Counted from the first letter of the stretch, positions 7,035 to 14,568 are shown. The stretch is DNA of 15,330 nt from Lachnospiraceae bacterium (GCA_017958465.1 JAGDCQ010000051.1:1-15330), one strand, 5' to 3'. Numbers and translations are program-made. The notes: generated from the sequence alone by a model not told the origin.

Positions 7035-7304
7035 TCAGATGTAGAACTCGCGGATACCTGCGGGGTAAACGCCGTCTCTTGATGTATTTACAAGGTAGGT
7101 CTCTCCTGCCCACTCAACGGATGCATAGATAACGCCGAGTACGGAACGGGCGTCTACCTTAAAGCTGCCGTCGAAGTTTTCAAGAATGAATTTGTCGGTA
7201 GAACCGTCGGAGTTCAGAAGCTTTACAAACTTTTCTGCATCTTCGGGTCTGTCGAGACGTACTTTTGTTCTTGTGTGTGCCTGTGGTAAAGTGTTGTTGT
7301 TCAT
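7035..7304 (-). CDS. HPr-fold protein without the phospho-histidine
   Basis: This 89-residue protein matches the HPr (PTS phosphocarrier) pattern in its second half: EDAEKFVKLLNS as a helix, ILENFDGSFKVDARSVLGVIYAS as the strand and turn around the regulatory serine (Ser54, in the place of HPr Ser46). The NGxHARPA-type active-site segment is missing from the N-terminus; the only histidine is His10 and it is not in that context. It is therefore unlikely to carry phosphate in the PTS, and may be regulatory or a domain relic. The ATG at 7304 follows GAGAGG. The reading frame extends upstream to 7409, but those codons overlap the promoter and were rejected. It is a single gene, with its own promoter and terminator. 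Confidence 0.6.
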   Translation of the reverse strand: MNNNTLPQAHTRTKVRLDRPEDAEKFVKLLNSDGSTDKFILENFDGSFKVDARSVLGVIYASVEWAGETYLVNTSRDGVYPAGIREFYI

Positions 7305-7380
7305 ATTTTTCCTCTCTTCTTCAAATCTGCGTGTTCTTTTTCGCAGGTGCCATAATGGAAACTCAAATTGTACATTCTGG

Positions 7381-7409
7381 TTTATACACCCTGCAGGAGT
7401 GATTGTCAA
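7381..7409 (-). promoter_or_regulatory. Strong promoter of the HPr-like gene
   Basis: TTGACA (7404-7409), exactly 17 bases, then TATAAA (7381-7386) on the minus strand. The leader would be about 70 bases and holds a small CTGCG/CGCAG stem. The near-consensus boxes suggest high constitutive expression. Confidence 0.8.
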
Positions 7410-7462
7410 TGTTTTTTTTGTTAATTATTTATGAACTTGACGACAAGCACTGTTAACAATTA

Positions 7463-9157
7463 TCACTCAACCCTGTTGATGATCTCCAGCACCGCTTCCT
7501 TAACCTGCTTATTCACTGCAAGAGCGGCCTCTCTCGAGCCCTGCTTTGAATAGAAGTAGAACTTGATCTTCGGCTCCGTGCCGCTTGGACGGACAGCAAA
7601 CCAGGTGCCGTTCTCAAGGAACAGGCGGATCGCGTTCTGGGGCGGGATATCCTCATAGCCGTTGATGTAATCAATAACTTTTTCGACCCTTATGCCCGCA
7701 ACCTCCGTGGGAAGGTTTTCCCTGAAGGACTTCATCATCCTGCCGATGCGCTCCGAACCTGCGATGCCCTCAAGAATGATGTTGGGCTCGTCCTCGGCAA
7801 AATACCCGTATTTCTCGTAAATATCCTGCAGAACGTCCCAGAGGGTCTTGCCCTGCTTGCGATAGTACGCCGCTGCCTCCGCAACCAGCATTCCGGCGGA
7901 AATACCATCCTTGTCGCGGATATCCTCGCAGGCAGCGTAGCCAACGGACTCCTCGTATCCGAAAAGGTAGGTGTAGCCGTTCTCGTGAAGGTAAGGGATC
8001 TTACCGCAGATATTCTTGAAGCCCGTCAATGTCTCGAACATCTCCACGCCGTAGGCATTTGCGATGATGTTTGAAAGCGTTGAGGTCACGATGGATTTTA
8101 CCATGGCACCCTTCTTTGGCAGCGTCCCTGCGGTCTTGTGGCCCTCAAGCACGTAGTTTACGAGCAGGTAGCCCGTCTGGTTGCCGTTAAGCGGCACATA
8201 ATTGCCCTCGGAATCGCGGATCTCGATTGCAAAACGGTCCGCATCCGGATCTGTAGCCATAAGGAGCTCTGCTCCAAACTTGCGCCCGTATTCCTCAGAA
8301 AGCCTGAAGGCCTTCGGATCCTCGGGGTTCGGGTATCCGACCGTTGTAAAGTCCGGATCCGGGTTCTCCTGCTCGGGAACTATCGTCCAGTTTGTGAACC
8401 CGCGATCATTCAGCATCTGCCTGAAAGGAACGGATCCGCAGCCGTTCAGGGGCGTGTAGACAAGCGGTATCGAAAGGTCCAGCTCATCCCCGGAGTGGAT
8501 CGCAAGAGCTTCGATCTTGTCCAGGTACTCCCTGTCGTATTCCGGGCCCAGGACTATGATCTTACCGCTCTTTACGCCCTCGTTGTAGTCGGAGTGTTTT
8601 ACGCCGTCCCAGATATCAACGGCATTGATCTTCTCTGTCATACCGTTTGCGATCTTCGAGGAAACCTGGCAGCCGTCATCCCAGTAAGCCTTGTAGCCGT
8701 TGTATTCCTTAGGGTTGTGGGACGCTGTGATGTTGATGCCGGAAACGGTGCCAAGGCGCCTTATCATAAAGGCAAGCTCAGGCGTGGGCCGTAAAGCCGG
8801 GAAGGAGTAAACCTTTATGCCGTTTGCTGCAAAGATGCCTGCGGCAAGCTCGGAAAACTCCCTTGAGAAGTGCCTCGGGTCGTGGGCGATGACAACGCCC
8901 TTTTCCATGGCTTCTTTCCCGTAACCCGCAATATAATCCGCGATCCCCTGTGTTGCCTTCCCGACAGTGTAAACGTTCATGCGGTTTGTGCCGGCGCCAA
9001 CCTTACCGCGCAGTCCCGCAGTACCAAAGGAAAGATCCTGGTAGAAGCGCTCCTCTTTATCAGTTTCGTCTGCCCGGATGTTTTCGAGCTCCTCAAGGAG
9101 CGGCGAGCCCTCCGGCAGGCGTTTTAGCCATTCTTCATATTTTTCTCTGTACCCCAT
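7463..9157 (-). CDS. pgcA: Phosphoglucomutase/phosphomannomutase (alpha-D-phosphohexomutase)
   Basis: This is a full-length 564-residue cytoplasmic enzyme of the phosphohexomutase superfamily, which interconverts hexose 1- and 6-phosphates. All four signature sites are present: TASHNP with phospho-Ser146, the magnesium loop DPDADR (303-308), the sugar-binding loop GYEESVGY (400-407), and the phosphate-binding RPSGTEPK (523-530). Length and the N-terminal GTAGLR (45-50) match the Bacillus PgcA/Pgm2-like group rather than GlmM or short phosphomannomutases, so glucose-1-phosphate formation for glycogen or cell-envelope sugars is the likely role. The ATG at 9157 follows GGAGG by 6 bases. It lies 135 bases after the rubrerythrin on the same strand, separated by structured DNA. 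No clear terminator was seen after its stop. Confidence 0.93.
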   Translation of the reverse strand: MGYREKYEEWLKRLPEGSPLLEELENIRADETDKEERFYQDLSFGTAGLRGKVGAGTNRMNVYTVGKATQGIADYIAGYGKEAMEKGVVIAHDPRHFSREFSELAAGIFAANGIKVYSFPALRPTPELAFMIRRLGTVSGINITASHNPKEYNGYKAYWDDGCQVSSKIANGMTEKINAVDIWDGVKHSDYNEGVKSGKIIVLGPEYDREYLDKIEALAIHSGDELDLSIPLVYTPLNGCGSVPFRQMLNDRGFTNWTIVPEQENPDPDFTTVGYPNPEDPKAFRLSEEYGRKFGAELLMATDPDADRFAIEIRDSEGNYVPLNGNQTGYLLVNYVLEGHKTAGTLPKKGAMVKSIVTSTLSNIIANAYGVEMFETLTGFKNICGKIPYLHENGYTYLFGYEESVGYAACEDIRDKDGISAGMLVAEAAAYYRKQGKTLWDVLQDIYEKYGYFAEDEPNIILEGIAGSERIGRMMKSFRENLPTEVAGIRVEKVIDYINGYEDIPPQNAIRLFLENGTWFAVRPSGTEPKIKFYFYSKQGSREAALAVNKQVKEAVLEIINRVE

Positions 9158-9204
9158 AATAAACCTCCGTGTAATTAATTAATGAGACAAAGGGGACGGG
9201 TCCG

Positions 9205-9250
9205 CTGCCGGCGGGAAAGCGGAAACCCGCTGAAACCCGCCGACAGGCAG
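9205..9250 (-). terminator. Long composite hairpin between rubrerythrin and phosphohexomutase genes
   Basis: Three stacked stems, written on the plus strand: CTGCC/GGCAG (9205-9209 with 9246-9250), GGCGGG/CCCGCC (9210-9215 with 9236-9241) and AGCGG/CCGCT (9218-9222 with 9227-9231), with an AAAC loop and small internal bulges. On the minus strand it follows the rubrerythrin stop, so it could end or weaken that transcript, but no good T tract follows. Its outer arm overlaps an alternative stem (GACAGG 9242-9247 with CCTGTC 9260-9265). Confidence 0.5.
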
Positions 9251-9271
9251 AACCGCCCTCCTGTCACCTTT

Positions 9272-9286
9272 TCCGGCTTTGCCGGA
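9272..9286 (-). other. Short perfect hairpin just after the rubrerythrin stop
   Basis: TCCGGC-TTT-GCCGGA is a 6-base perfect stem 6 bases beyond the rubrerythrin gene. On the minus strand it is followed by AAAAGG, not T residues, so it is not a classical terminator; it may protect the 3' end of the mRNA. Confidence 0.4.
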
Positions 9287-9292
9287 CTGATA

Positions 9293-9931
9293 TCAATAGT
9301 TCTCTGCGTTTACTTCAAAGTAGCTCTGAGGGTGAGCGCAAACAGGACATACTTCGGGAGCCTTTGTGCCTACTACGATATGACCGCAGTTTCTGCACTC
9401 CCAAACCTTAACTTCACTCTTCTCGAACACCTGCTTTGTCTCAACGTTCTTAAGAAGCGCGCGATATCTCTCTTCGTGATGCTTCTCGATCGCAGCTACG
9501 CCGCGGAACTTTGCAGCAAGCTCAGGGAAGCCTTCTTTTTCCGCAGTTTTAGCAAAATCCTCGTACATATCTGTCCACTCGAAGTTTTCGCCGTCGGCTG
9601 CAGCCTTGAGGTTCTCTGCCGTAGAGCCGATGCCCTTAAGCTCCTTGAACCACATCTTTGCATGCTCTTTCTCGTTTTCAGCTGTCTTTAAGAACATAGC
9701 GGCGATCTGCTCGTAGCCTTCCTTCTTAGCAACAGAAGCAAAATAAGTATATTTGTTTCTGGCCTGGGACTCCCCTGCGAAAGCTGCCTGCAGGTTCTTC
9801 TCTGTCTGAGTCCCTGCGTAAGGGTTTCCGCCCACTTCAACGAAAACATCCTTCTGATGGCACTTCGGGCACTCGGCGGGAGCGCTGTCGCCTTCGTAAA
9901 CATAACCGCAAACCTTACATTTGTACTGCAT
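9293..9931 (-). CDS. Rubrerythrin with rubredoxin-like metal sites at both ends
   Basis: This is a 212-residue cytoplasmic protein. Residues 1-33 form a rubredoxin-like knuckle (Cys5, Cys8, Cys21, Cys24). Residues 40-165 form the ferritin-like di-iron four-helix bundle, with Glu53, the ExxH pairs Glu87/His90 and Glu149/His152, and further Glu residues around 124-133. Residues 176-206 form a second rubredoxin domain (Cys179, Cys182, Cys195, Cys198). Rubrerythrins reduce hydrogen peroxide in anaerobes using electrons passed through rubredoxin. Classical ones have the C-terminal domain, reverse ones the N-terminal one; this has both. The ATG at 9931 follows AGGAGG by 8 bases. It has its own promoter with a Fur/PerR-like dyad over the start of transcription, fitting oxidative stress control. 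Confidence 0.93.
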   Translation of the reverse strand: MQYKCKVCGYVYEGDSAPAECPKCHQKDVFVEVGGNPYAGTQTEKNLQAAFAGESQARNKYTYFASVAKKEGYEQIAAMFLKTAENEKEHAKMWFKELKGIGSTAENLKAAADGENFEWTDMYEDFAKTAEKEGFPELAAKFRGVAAIEKHHEERYRALLKNVETKQVFEKSEVKVWECRNCGHIVVGTKAPEVCPVCAHPQSYFEVNAENY

Positions 9932-9952
9932 GAAAAATACCTCCTTTAAGAG

Positions 9953-9967
9953 TTTTACTATGTAAAA
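9953..9967. promoter_or_regulatory. Fur/PerR-like operator of the rubrerythrin gene
   Basis: TTTTACTATGTAAAA is a 15-base dyad with perfect 6-base outer arms. It matches the PerR box TTATAATNATTATAA at 10 of 14 fixed positions by my alignment. It lies directly downstream of the -10 box, at the likely start of transcription, where a repressor would act. Binding by a Fur-family protein is inferred. Confidence 0.5.
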
Positions 9968-9996
9968 ATAATACCATTTTCAGATATCTATATCAA
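9968..9996 (-). promoter_or_regulatory. Promoter of the rubrerythrin gene
   Basis: TTGATA (9991-9996), 17 bases, then TATTAT (9968-9973) on the minus strand. The -35 box abuts the stop codon of the upstream histidine kinase, so the rubrerythrin can be transcribed apart from it. Confidence 0.75.
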
Positions 9997-9997
9997 G

Positions 9998-11941
9998 TTA
10001 TTTTTCGGTCGATTCCAAGGTGTAAAGGTCCCCCGGGAGGAACTCGAGCAATACCTCGTTCATCTGGTCCGGCTCAATGGGCTTTGAAAGATACCCGTCA
10101 AAGCCTTCGGAAATATAGCCCTCTTTTGCTCCCAAGACCGCATCTGCAGTGAGACAAATGACAGGGGTATTAAAACCGCTGATCTCGTGCATGCGCTTAA
10201 GGGTCTCTGTACCGCTCATCTCCGGCATACGCTGGTCGAGGAAGATGATATCGAACTTTTCGCCTGCCACGGCCTTGAGGGCATCCCTGCCGCTCTCCGC
10301 AGTCGCAACGCGCATCTGCGTGTTTTTGAGCAGTCCCTTTACGACCATAAGGTTGACGATGTTGTCGTCAACCACAAGGATCTTTGCCTTTGGTGCAACG
10401 ATCTTTTCGCGATACCCCTTGGACTTAACGCTCTCCTTGAAACGCTCGCGGTAATCGCCGATGGCGCCTTCGCGGCAAACCCTCTGCGGGATTTTGACAC
10501 GGAATACCGAGCCTTCCCCGTATTTGCTGTCTACGCTGACGCTCCCGCCCATGATCTCCACAAGGTTCTTGGTGATTGCAAGGCCAAGGCCGGTTCCCTC
10601 GATATTGCGAACATCATTGTCCGATGCCCGTCCGAAACGCGAGAAAATCTTGTCTACGTCTTCGGGGCGGATGCCTATACCCGTATCCTCCACGCGGATA
10701 TCGAGCTCCACGATGTCGTCCTTCCTGTGCCCGTCCACATAAAGCTTAACATAGCCTGTTTTTGTGTATTTGATCGCGTTCCCGAGCAGATTGACGAACA
10801 CCTTTCTTACGCGCATCTCGTCGCCGTACAGATCGTCAGGCAGGTTTTCGTCCACATAGGTCTCGAAGGCAAGCCCCTTGTCCTGCGCCTTAAAAGCCGT
10901 CATGTTGACCACATCATTCAGCACGGAACTGAATTTGTATTCGGCGTTTACTATATCGAACTTCCCGGACTCGATCTTTGAAAAATCCAGGATATCGTTG
11001 ATTATGGAAAGCAGGCTGTGGCCGGCGTTTTCGATGTTCTTTGCGCACAGCAGCGTGTCCTCGTCCTTGCTTTCACGGACTATCATCTCGTTCATTCCGA
11101 GGATGGCGTTGATAGGCGTCCTTATCTCATGGGACATATTCGCAAGGAACTCGGATTTTGCGCGGTTTGCCTCTTCCGCATGTTTCTTGGCCTCCACAAG
11201 CTCGGAGGTGGTGCGGGCGAGCGACTTGTAGTCGGCATTTTCTATACCGAAATAGAAAATATAAAGGCCGAGCACAGCTCCCGGGTAGTTGAAAACAATG
11301 TACGAATCGTTGAAGAGCTCTACCACGATACCGAGTATGGTAACTATGATACCTGATATAGTCGTCAGACGCGCACGTTTTTCCATCTTCCTGCTGTTCA
11401 GGATAAAGCGCATGATGGCGTAAACAAGATAGTACAGATCCACAAGGAAAGCGATGTAATACCGATACAGGTCGTTTATGGATGCCGTCGTCCTGTCTGT
11501 ACCGACCGCGCCCGGCAGTTTGTAGAAGAAAACGCCGATTGCGGATATCATGGTGGCTATCATGAGAACGGTGTTGAAAGAGTGCATACTGAACAGTTTG
11601 TGCTCTTTGTTATTTACGCCGCTGAATGACAATCTCTCGATGTAGTTTGCAAAGGAATACGTAAGGATCACATTGAAGGAGTACTCCATGATCTCTGAGA
11701 ACAGGGCCAGTTTCGGATAGGACATCCACAGGGTCGTCCTGCGGATGTAGTAGGTAAGCGCTGTCAGGATGCTTCCTATCAGGATCGTTATGGCCAGATG
11801 AAGGAATCCGTCCGCGTTTTTGTCCTGCTTGTCCCTGTCAGAGCGCGACGCGAGGATCAGCACGATCAGAACGATGTTGAACACAAGGCCGGTATATACT
11901 ACCAGCAGTTTTTCAGTTGTCTCGGCAATTGTAAACAGCAT
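9998..11941 (-). CDS. Membrane-bound hybrid histidine kinase (HisKA-HATPase-REC)
   Basis: This is a 647-residue protein. About seven membrane segments (10-31, 47-66, 78-100, 121-140, 160-180, 193-211, 217-233) form a sensor region with no large outside loop, so the signal is probably in the membrane. A short coiled coil (240-265) leads to HisKA with phospho-His271 in MSHEIRTPINAILG. The ATPase domain has an N box (NLLGNAIKYT, 384-393), DTGIGI (419-424) and GTGLGL (449-454). The C-terminal receiver (519-636) has Asp525/Asp526, phospho-Asp569, Thr598 and Lys620, all intact. There is no output domain and no response regulator gene nearby, so the next partner is elsewhere. The ATG at 11941 follows GGGAG. 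It begins 54 bases after the hydrolase gene on the same strand and is probably co-transcribed with it. Confidence 0.95.
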   Translation of the reverse strand: MLFTIAETTEKLLVVYTGLVFNIVLIVLILASRSDRDKQDKNADGFLHLAITILIGSILTALTYYIRRTTLWMSYPKLALFSEIMEYSFNVILTYSFANYIERLSFSGVNNKEHKLFSMHSFNTVLMIATMISAIGVFFYKLPGAVGTDRTTASINDLYRYYIAFLVDLYYLVYAIMRFILNSRKMEKRARLTTISGIIVTILGIVVELFNDSYIVFNYPGAVLGLYIFYFGIENADYKSLARTTSELVEAKKHAEEANRAKSEFLANMSHEIRTPINAILGMNEMIVRESKDEDTLLCAKNIENAGHSLLSIINDILDFSKIESGKFDIVNAEYKFSSVLNDVVNMTAFKAQDKGLAFETYVDENLPDDLYGDEMRVRKVFVNLLGNAIKYTKTGYVKLYVDGHRKDDIVELDIRVEDTGIGIRPEDVDKIFSRFGRASDNDVRNIEGTGLGLAITKNLVEIMGGSVSVDSKYGEGSVFRVKIPQRVCREGAIGDYRERFKESVKSKGYREKIVAPKAKILVVDDNIVNLMVVKGLLKNTQMRVATAESGRDALKAVAGEKFDIIFLDQRMPEMSGTETLKRMHEISGFNTPVICLTADAVLGAKEGYISEGFDGYLSKPIEPDQMNEVLLEFLPGDLYTLESTEK

Positions 11942-11995
11942 AATTATCTCCCTGCTGAGAACAGCATATGATCATAATACTTCTAAACCCGGCTT

Positions 11996-12895
11996 TCAAA
12001 GGCCGAGCGAAGAAAGAAACTCATTTAAGGCTTCCCTGTATTTTTCGGGGTTGACGATGGCGGATACCGCATGGGCAGCGCCTTCTATGGTGCAAACAGA
12101 GCTCCTGCCCTTTGTTGCCTTTGCGATCCTGAAGCTGTTTTCGGGAACGATGAAATCATCGGCAAGCCCGTGAACAAACAGGATCGGAACATCATTGTCC
12201 TCTACCGCGAGGACAGGCTGCATGGCGTTAAAGGAGATCCCGTACAGGAGCATGGACCCGAGGGATCCAAGGAATATCAGTACCGGAGCAAGGGGCGAGT
12301 TCTTCACTCCCGCTCTCAGAACGTTTTTGATGTCGGCGAAGGGACAGTCTGCAACTACAAAATCCACCAGGGGCTTGTATTTCAGGCATGTGACAGAGGT
12401 TGCCGCGCCTAAAGACTCGCCGTGAAGGCCAAGGACTTTCAGGTCCGGATATCTGCGGCGGGTGTCATCTATCAGGTGGAGCAGGTCCACCGATTCCCTG
12501 ACTCCGTAAGTTGTGGGTGCCTTTTCGTTTTTCCCGTGTCCGCGAAGATCGTAAAGAACAAGGTTAAAACCCTGATCCAGATACATTTTCATGTATTTCA
12601 GGTTGCCAAGGATATTGTCAGTATAGCCGTGGGACAGGATGATGTAACGGTCCGTCTCACGGGGGGCGGGATAAAAGTAGGTGGTGAGCTCATACCCTTC
12701 GCTTCCGCGCACCTTGTATTCTTTAAGGAGCGACCTGTCGAACCAGGAAACGTCGTAATGTGCCTGCTGCCATGCAAACGCTTCTTCGTAAGTCTGGCGT
12801 TTTCCTGTCATGACGTAGCGTGCCGTGGCGAGCGCCGCGAGGAGCATCAGAAGCACAAGACAGAGCAATATTATCGAAATGATTTGCCAGAACAT
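11996..12895 (-). CDS. Membrane-tethered alpha/beta hydrolase (S33/Hydrolase_4 type)
   Basis: This 299-residue protein has an uncleaved-looking hydrophobic N-terminus (3-25), which should hold it at the membrane; signal-peptide cleavage is less likely. The hydrolase fold shows the oxyanion HGY (89-91), YDLRGHG (115-121), nucleophile Ser161 in GESLG, an acid at Asp246 or Asp247 in HGLADDFIVP, and His275 in GAAHAVS, so the catalytic triad is complete. It is a serine esterase/peptidase-like enzyme of unknown substrate. The ATG at 12895 is chosen because GGAGG lies 5 bases before it; an in-frame ATG at 12916 would lie upstream of that ribosome site. It is divergent from the Fur-family gene, with overlapping control regions. 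Confidence 0.88.
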   Translation of the reverse strand: MFWQIISIILLCLVLLMLLAALATARYVMTGKRQTYEEAFAWQQAHYDVSWFDRSLLKEYKVRGSEGYELTTYFYPAPRETDRYIILSHGYTDNILGNLKYMKMYLDQGFNLVLYDLRGHGKNEKAPTTYGVRESVDLLHLIDDTRRRYPDLKVLGLHGESLGAATSVTCLKYKPLVDFVVADCPFADIKNVLRAGVKNSPLAPVLIFLGSLGSMLLYGISFNAMQPVLAVEDNDVPILFVHGLADDFIVPENSFRIAKATKGRSSVCTIEGAAHAVSAIVNPEKYREALNEFLSSLGL

Positions 12896-12909
12896 ACAGG
12901 CCTCCGTGA

Positions 12910-12940
12910 TTGACAAAACAGTATTTTATGCTACTATATC
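12910..12940 (+). promoter_or_regulatory. Promoter of the Fur-family gene
   Basis: A perfect TTGACA (12910-12915) is followed by the -10 region ACTATATC; the hexamer is CTATAT (12934-12939, 18-base spacer) or a neighbour one base either side. The GTG start is about 30 bases on. Confidence 0.6.
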
Positions 12941-12948
12941 CTTAGTAG
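12931..12948. promoter_or_regulatory. Dyad CTACTA-N6-TAGTAG over the Fur-family promoter
   Basis: A perfect 6-base inverted repeat (12931-12936 and 12943-12948) covers the -10 region of the Fur-family gene. It also lies between the likely promoter elements of the divergent hydrolase (minus-strand TAAAAT near 12923). The position fits autoregulation, which is inferred. Confidence 0.45.
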
Positions 12949-12968
12949 AGATTAACAGGAGTAAAACA

Positions 12969-13403
12969 GTGAGTACACGCGGTAATTATAAATCTAAAAA
13001 CCACGAGCTGATCCTCGAATATATGCAGACCGTCCCCGGAAAGCATCTTACCGTAGAGGAGATCCACGCCGCTCTTGAACAGCGGGGCTGCACCATAGGG
13101 TTTACGACCGTCTACAGGCAGCTCAACAGGATGGTGGACGACGGCCTTATCAACAAATACACCATTGAGCCCAACATGCCGGCCTGCTACGAGTATATCC
13201 GCATCGCAAGACCGGAAGAACTGCTCAACTGCTACCACTGCAAATGCGAGGTGTGCGGCAGGCTCATCCATCTCCAGTGCGAGGAGATCTCGGAATTCAC
13301 CGAGCATCTTAAATCCGAGCACAAATTTACGCTCAATCCCATGCGCACGGTCCTTTACGGGGTCTGCGAGGATTGCGCAAAACACACAAAGATCGTAAGA
13401 TGA
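12969..13403 (+). CDS. Fur-family metal-responsive transcriptional regulator, Zur-like
   Basis: This is a 144-residue cytoplasmic regulator. Residues 9-70 form the winged helix, with GFTTVYRQLNRMVDDGLI as the recognition helix region. Residues 72-144 form the metal-binding and dimer domain. The structural zinc site is Cys93/Cys96 with Cys133/Cys136. Extra ligands near it (Cys73 in PACYEY, Cys88, His90, Cys91, Cys104) are richer in Cys than in Fur or PerR. PerR's usual His/Asp set is not obvious, which points to a zinc sensor, but without alignment iron or peroxide sensing cannot be excluded. The start is GTG at 12969 because AGGAG lies 7 bases before it; the long in-frame upstream extension would run through the promoter. 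It is followed by its own terminator. Confidence 0.9.
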   Translation: MSTRGNYKSKNHELILEYMQTVPGKHLTVEEIHAALEQRGCTIGFTTVYRQLNRMVDDGLINKYTIEPNMPACYEYIRIARPEELLNCYHCKCEVCGRLIHLQCEEISEFTEHLKSEHKFTLNPMRTVLYGVCEDCAKHTKIVR

Positions 13404-13411
13404 TCATACGT

Positions 13412-13439
13412 GAGGCGTCGGCACCGGCGCCTCTTTTTT
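13412..13439 (+). terminator. Intrinsic terminator of the Fur-family gene
   Basis: GAGGCG/CGCCTC (13412-13417 with 13428-13433), a G-U type pair, then CGG/CCG around a CA loop, followed by six T residues (13434-13439). It starts 8 bases after the stop and its T tract touches the convergent nagA stop. Confidence 0.9.
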
Positions 13440-14568
13440 ATAATATCTTTACGAGGTTAAGATCTTCGTCTGTCAGCAGGAAGTGCCCCACGGCGCCTTC
13501 TGCTATCTTTCCGAAACGCCCGTATGCGCCTACGGACTTTGCAGGGTTTTCGGTTGCGGCGCGTACCGCATCCTCTTTGCTTATGCCGAATTCGTAAGCT
13601 TTTTTCATGCAATCGTACAGATTTGTAACACTGCCGGCTATAGTCCCGTCAGATTCGGTAAGGACAGCCTTTTTCCCCTCAACAGTAACTTTCTGGCCGC
13701 CGAGATCGTACTCGCCGTCCGAAAGGCCGCAGGCACGCATACTGTCGGAGATAAGGATCACCTTATCTGCACCAAAGATCTTAAAAGCCATACGGACCAT
13801 GGCTGGATGCACATGGATCCCGTCGCAGATGAGCTCTGCTTCGGCTCCGGCTTCACAGGCCGCAGGGATCAGGCCGGGCGCGCGGTGGTTCATCCCGGGC
13901 ATCGCGTTGTAAAGGTGGGTAACGTGGGACGCACCGCTCTTAAAGGCGGCGCAGGCTGTATCGTAACCCGCTTCCGTGTGGGCAAGAGATATGACAACAC
14001 TGTCCGAATACTTCTTTATGCACTCAATTGCGCCCTCTGTTTCCGGCGCTATGTCGATTATCCTGATCAGACCCTTCCCGCGCTCGATAAGACGGCTTAT
14101 GGTCCCGACATCCGGCGGGATCACGTAGTCCGGGTTCTGGGCTCCCAGCTTGTTTTTCGAAATGAACGGCCCCTCGAGGTTTACGCCCACGATCTCCGAA
14201 AAACCGGGCAGAGCCTTAGTCTCGTCGTTTTTATAGGAAAGAGCCGCATCCAGTATGCTGCCTATCTTCTCTTCCCCGTAGGTCATGGTGGCGGGGCAGA
14301 TGGCAAGGACACCGCAGGAAGCCTCGTAGGCAGCAAGTGCTTCCACCGCTTCCTTTGTGGCATCGCAGAAATCGTGGCTCATAGCTCCGTGGAAATGTAT
14401 ATCCACAAGCCCCGGTATTGCCAAAAGCCCTGTCGCGTCAACGACTTCTTCGTCGGAAGGAGCGCTTCCCGGCTCAAAAACGCCGGTTATCACGCCGTTT
14501 GCCACAGTAACATCCTTAGGCTCAAATATATGTTTTTCCGTAAAAACCTTAGCACCTTTTACGATCAT
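13438..14568 (-). CDS. nagA: N-acetylglucosamine-6-phosphate deacetylase
   Basis: This is a 376-residue cytoplasmic amidohydrolase that removes acetate from GlcNAc-6-phosphate to give glucosamine-6-phosphate, a step in amino sugar and cell-wall recycling. Metal and substrate residues are visible in order: HxH (His58, His60) in DIHFHG, Glu132 in LEGPF, His197 in AHTEAG, His218 in THLYNAM, His252 in CDGIHVHP, and catalytic Asp275 in ISDSM. Length is normal. The ATG at 14568 follows GGAGG by 6 bases; a second copy of TACGGAG lies 10 bases further upstream. It follows the MarR-like gene by 65 bases on the same strand, and no good promoter was seen in the gap, so the two may be an operon. No nagB (glucosamine-6-P deaminase) lies in the window. 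Confidence 0.96.
   Translation of the reverse strand: MIVKGAKVFTEKHIFEPKDVTVANGVITGVFEPGSAPSDEEVVDATGLLAIPGLVDIHFHGAMSHDFCDATKEAVEALAAYEASCGVLAICPATMTYGEEKIGSILDAALSYKNDETKALPGFSEIVGVNLEGPFISKNKLGAQNPDYVIPPDVGTISRLIERGKGLIRIIDIAPETEGAIECIKKYSDSVVISLAHTEAGYDTACAAFKSGASHVTHLYNAMPGMNHRAPGLIPAACEAGAEAELICDGIHVHPAMVRMAFKIFGADKVILISDSMRACGLSDGEYDLGGQKVTVEGKKAVLTESDGTIAGSVTNLYDCMKKAYEFGISKEDAVRAATENPAKSVGAYGRFGKIAEGAVGHFLLTDEDLNLVKIL

Noticed and set aside
7305..7409. 35-codon N-terminal extension of the HPr-like protein
   Set aside because: It overlaps the -35/-10 promoter boxes, and ATG 7304 has its own ribosome site.
10187..10981. Plus-strand open frame of 264 codons opposite the histidine kinase
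   Set aside because: The kinase and receiver motifs on the minus strand are intact, so this frame is a shadow.
11969..11978. Ten-base palindrome TATGATCATA between the hydrolase and kinase genes
   Set aside because: Short, AT-rich and not placed relative to a convincing promoter; likely chance.
12825..12968. 48-codon upstream extension of the Fur-family protein
   Set aside because: It runs through the promoter and into the divergent hydrolase gene; GTG 12969 with AGGAG gives the family-standard N-terminus.
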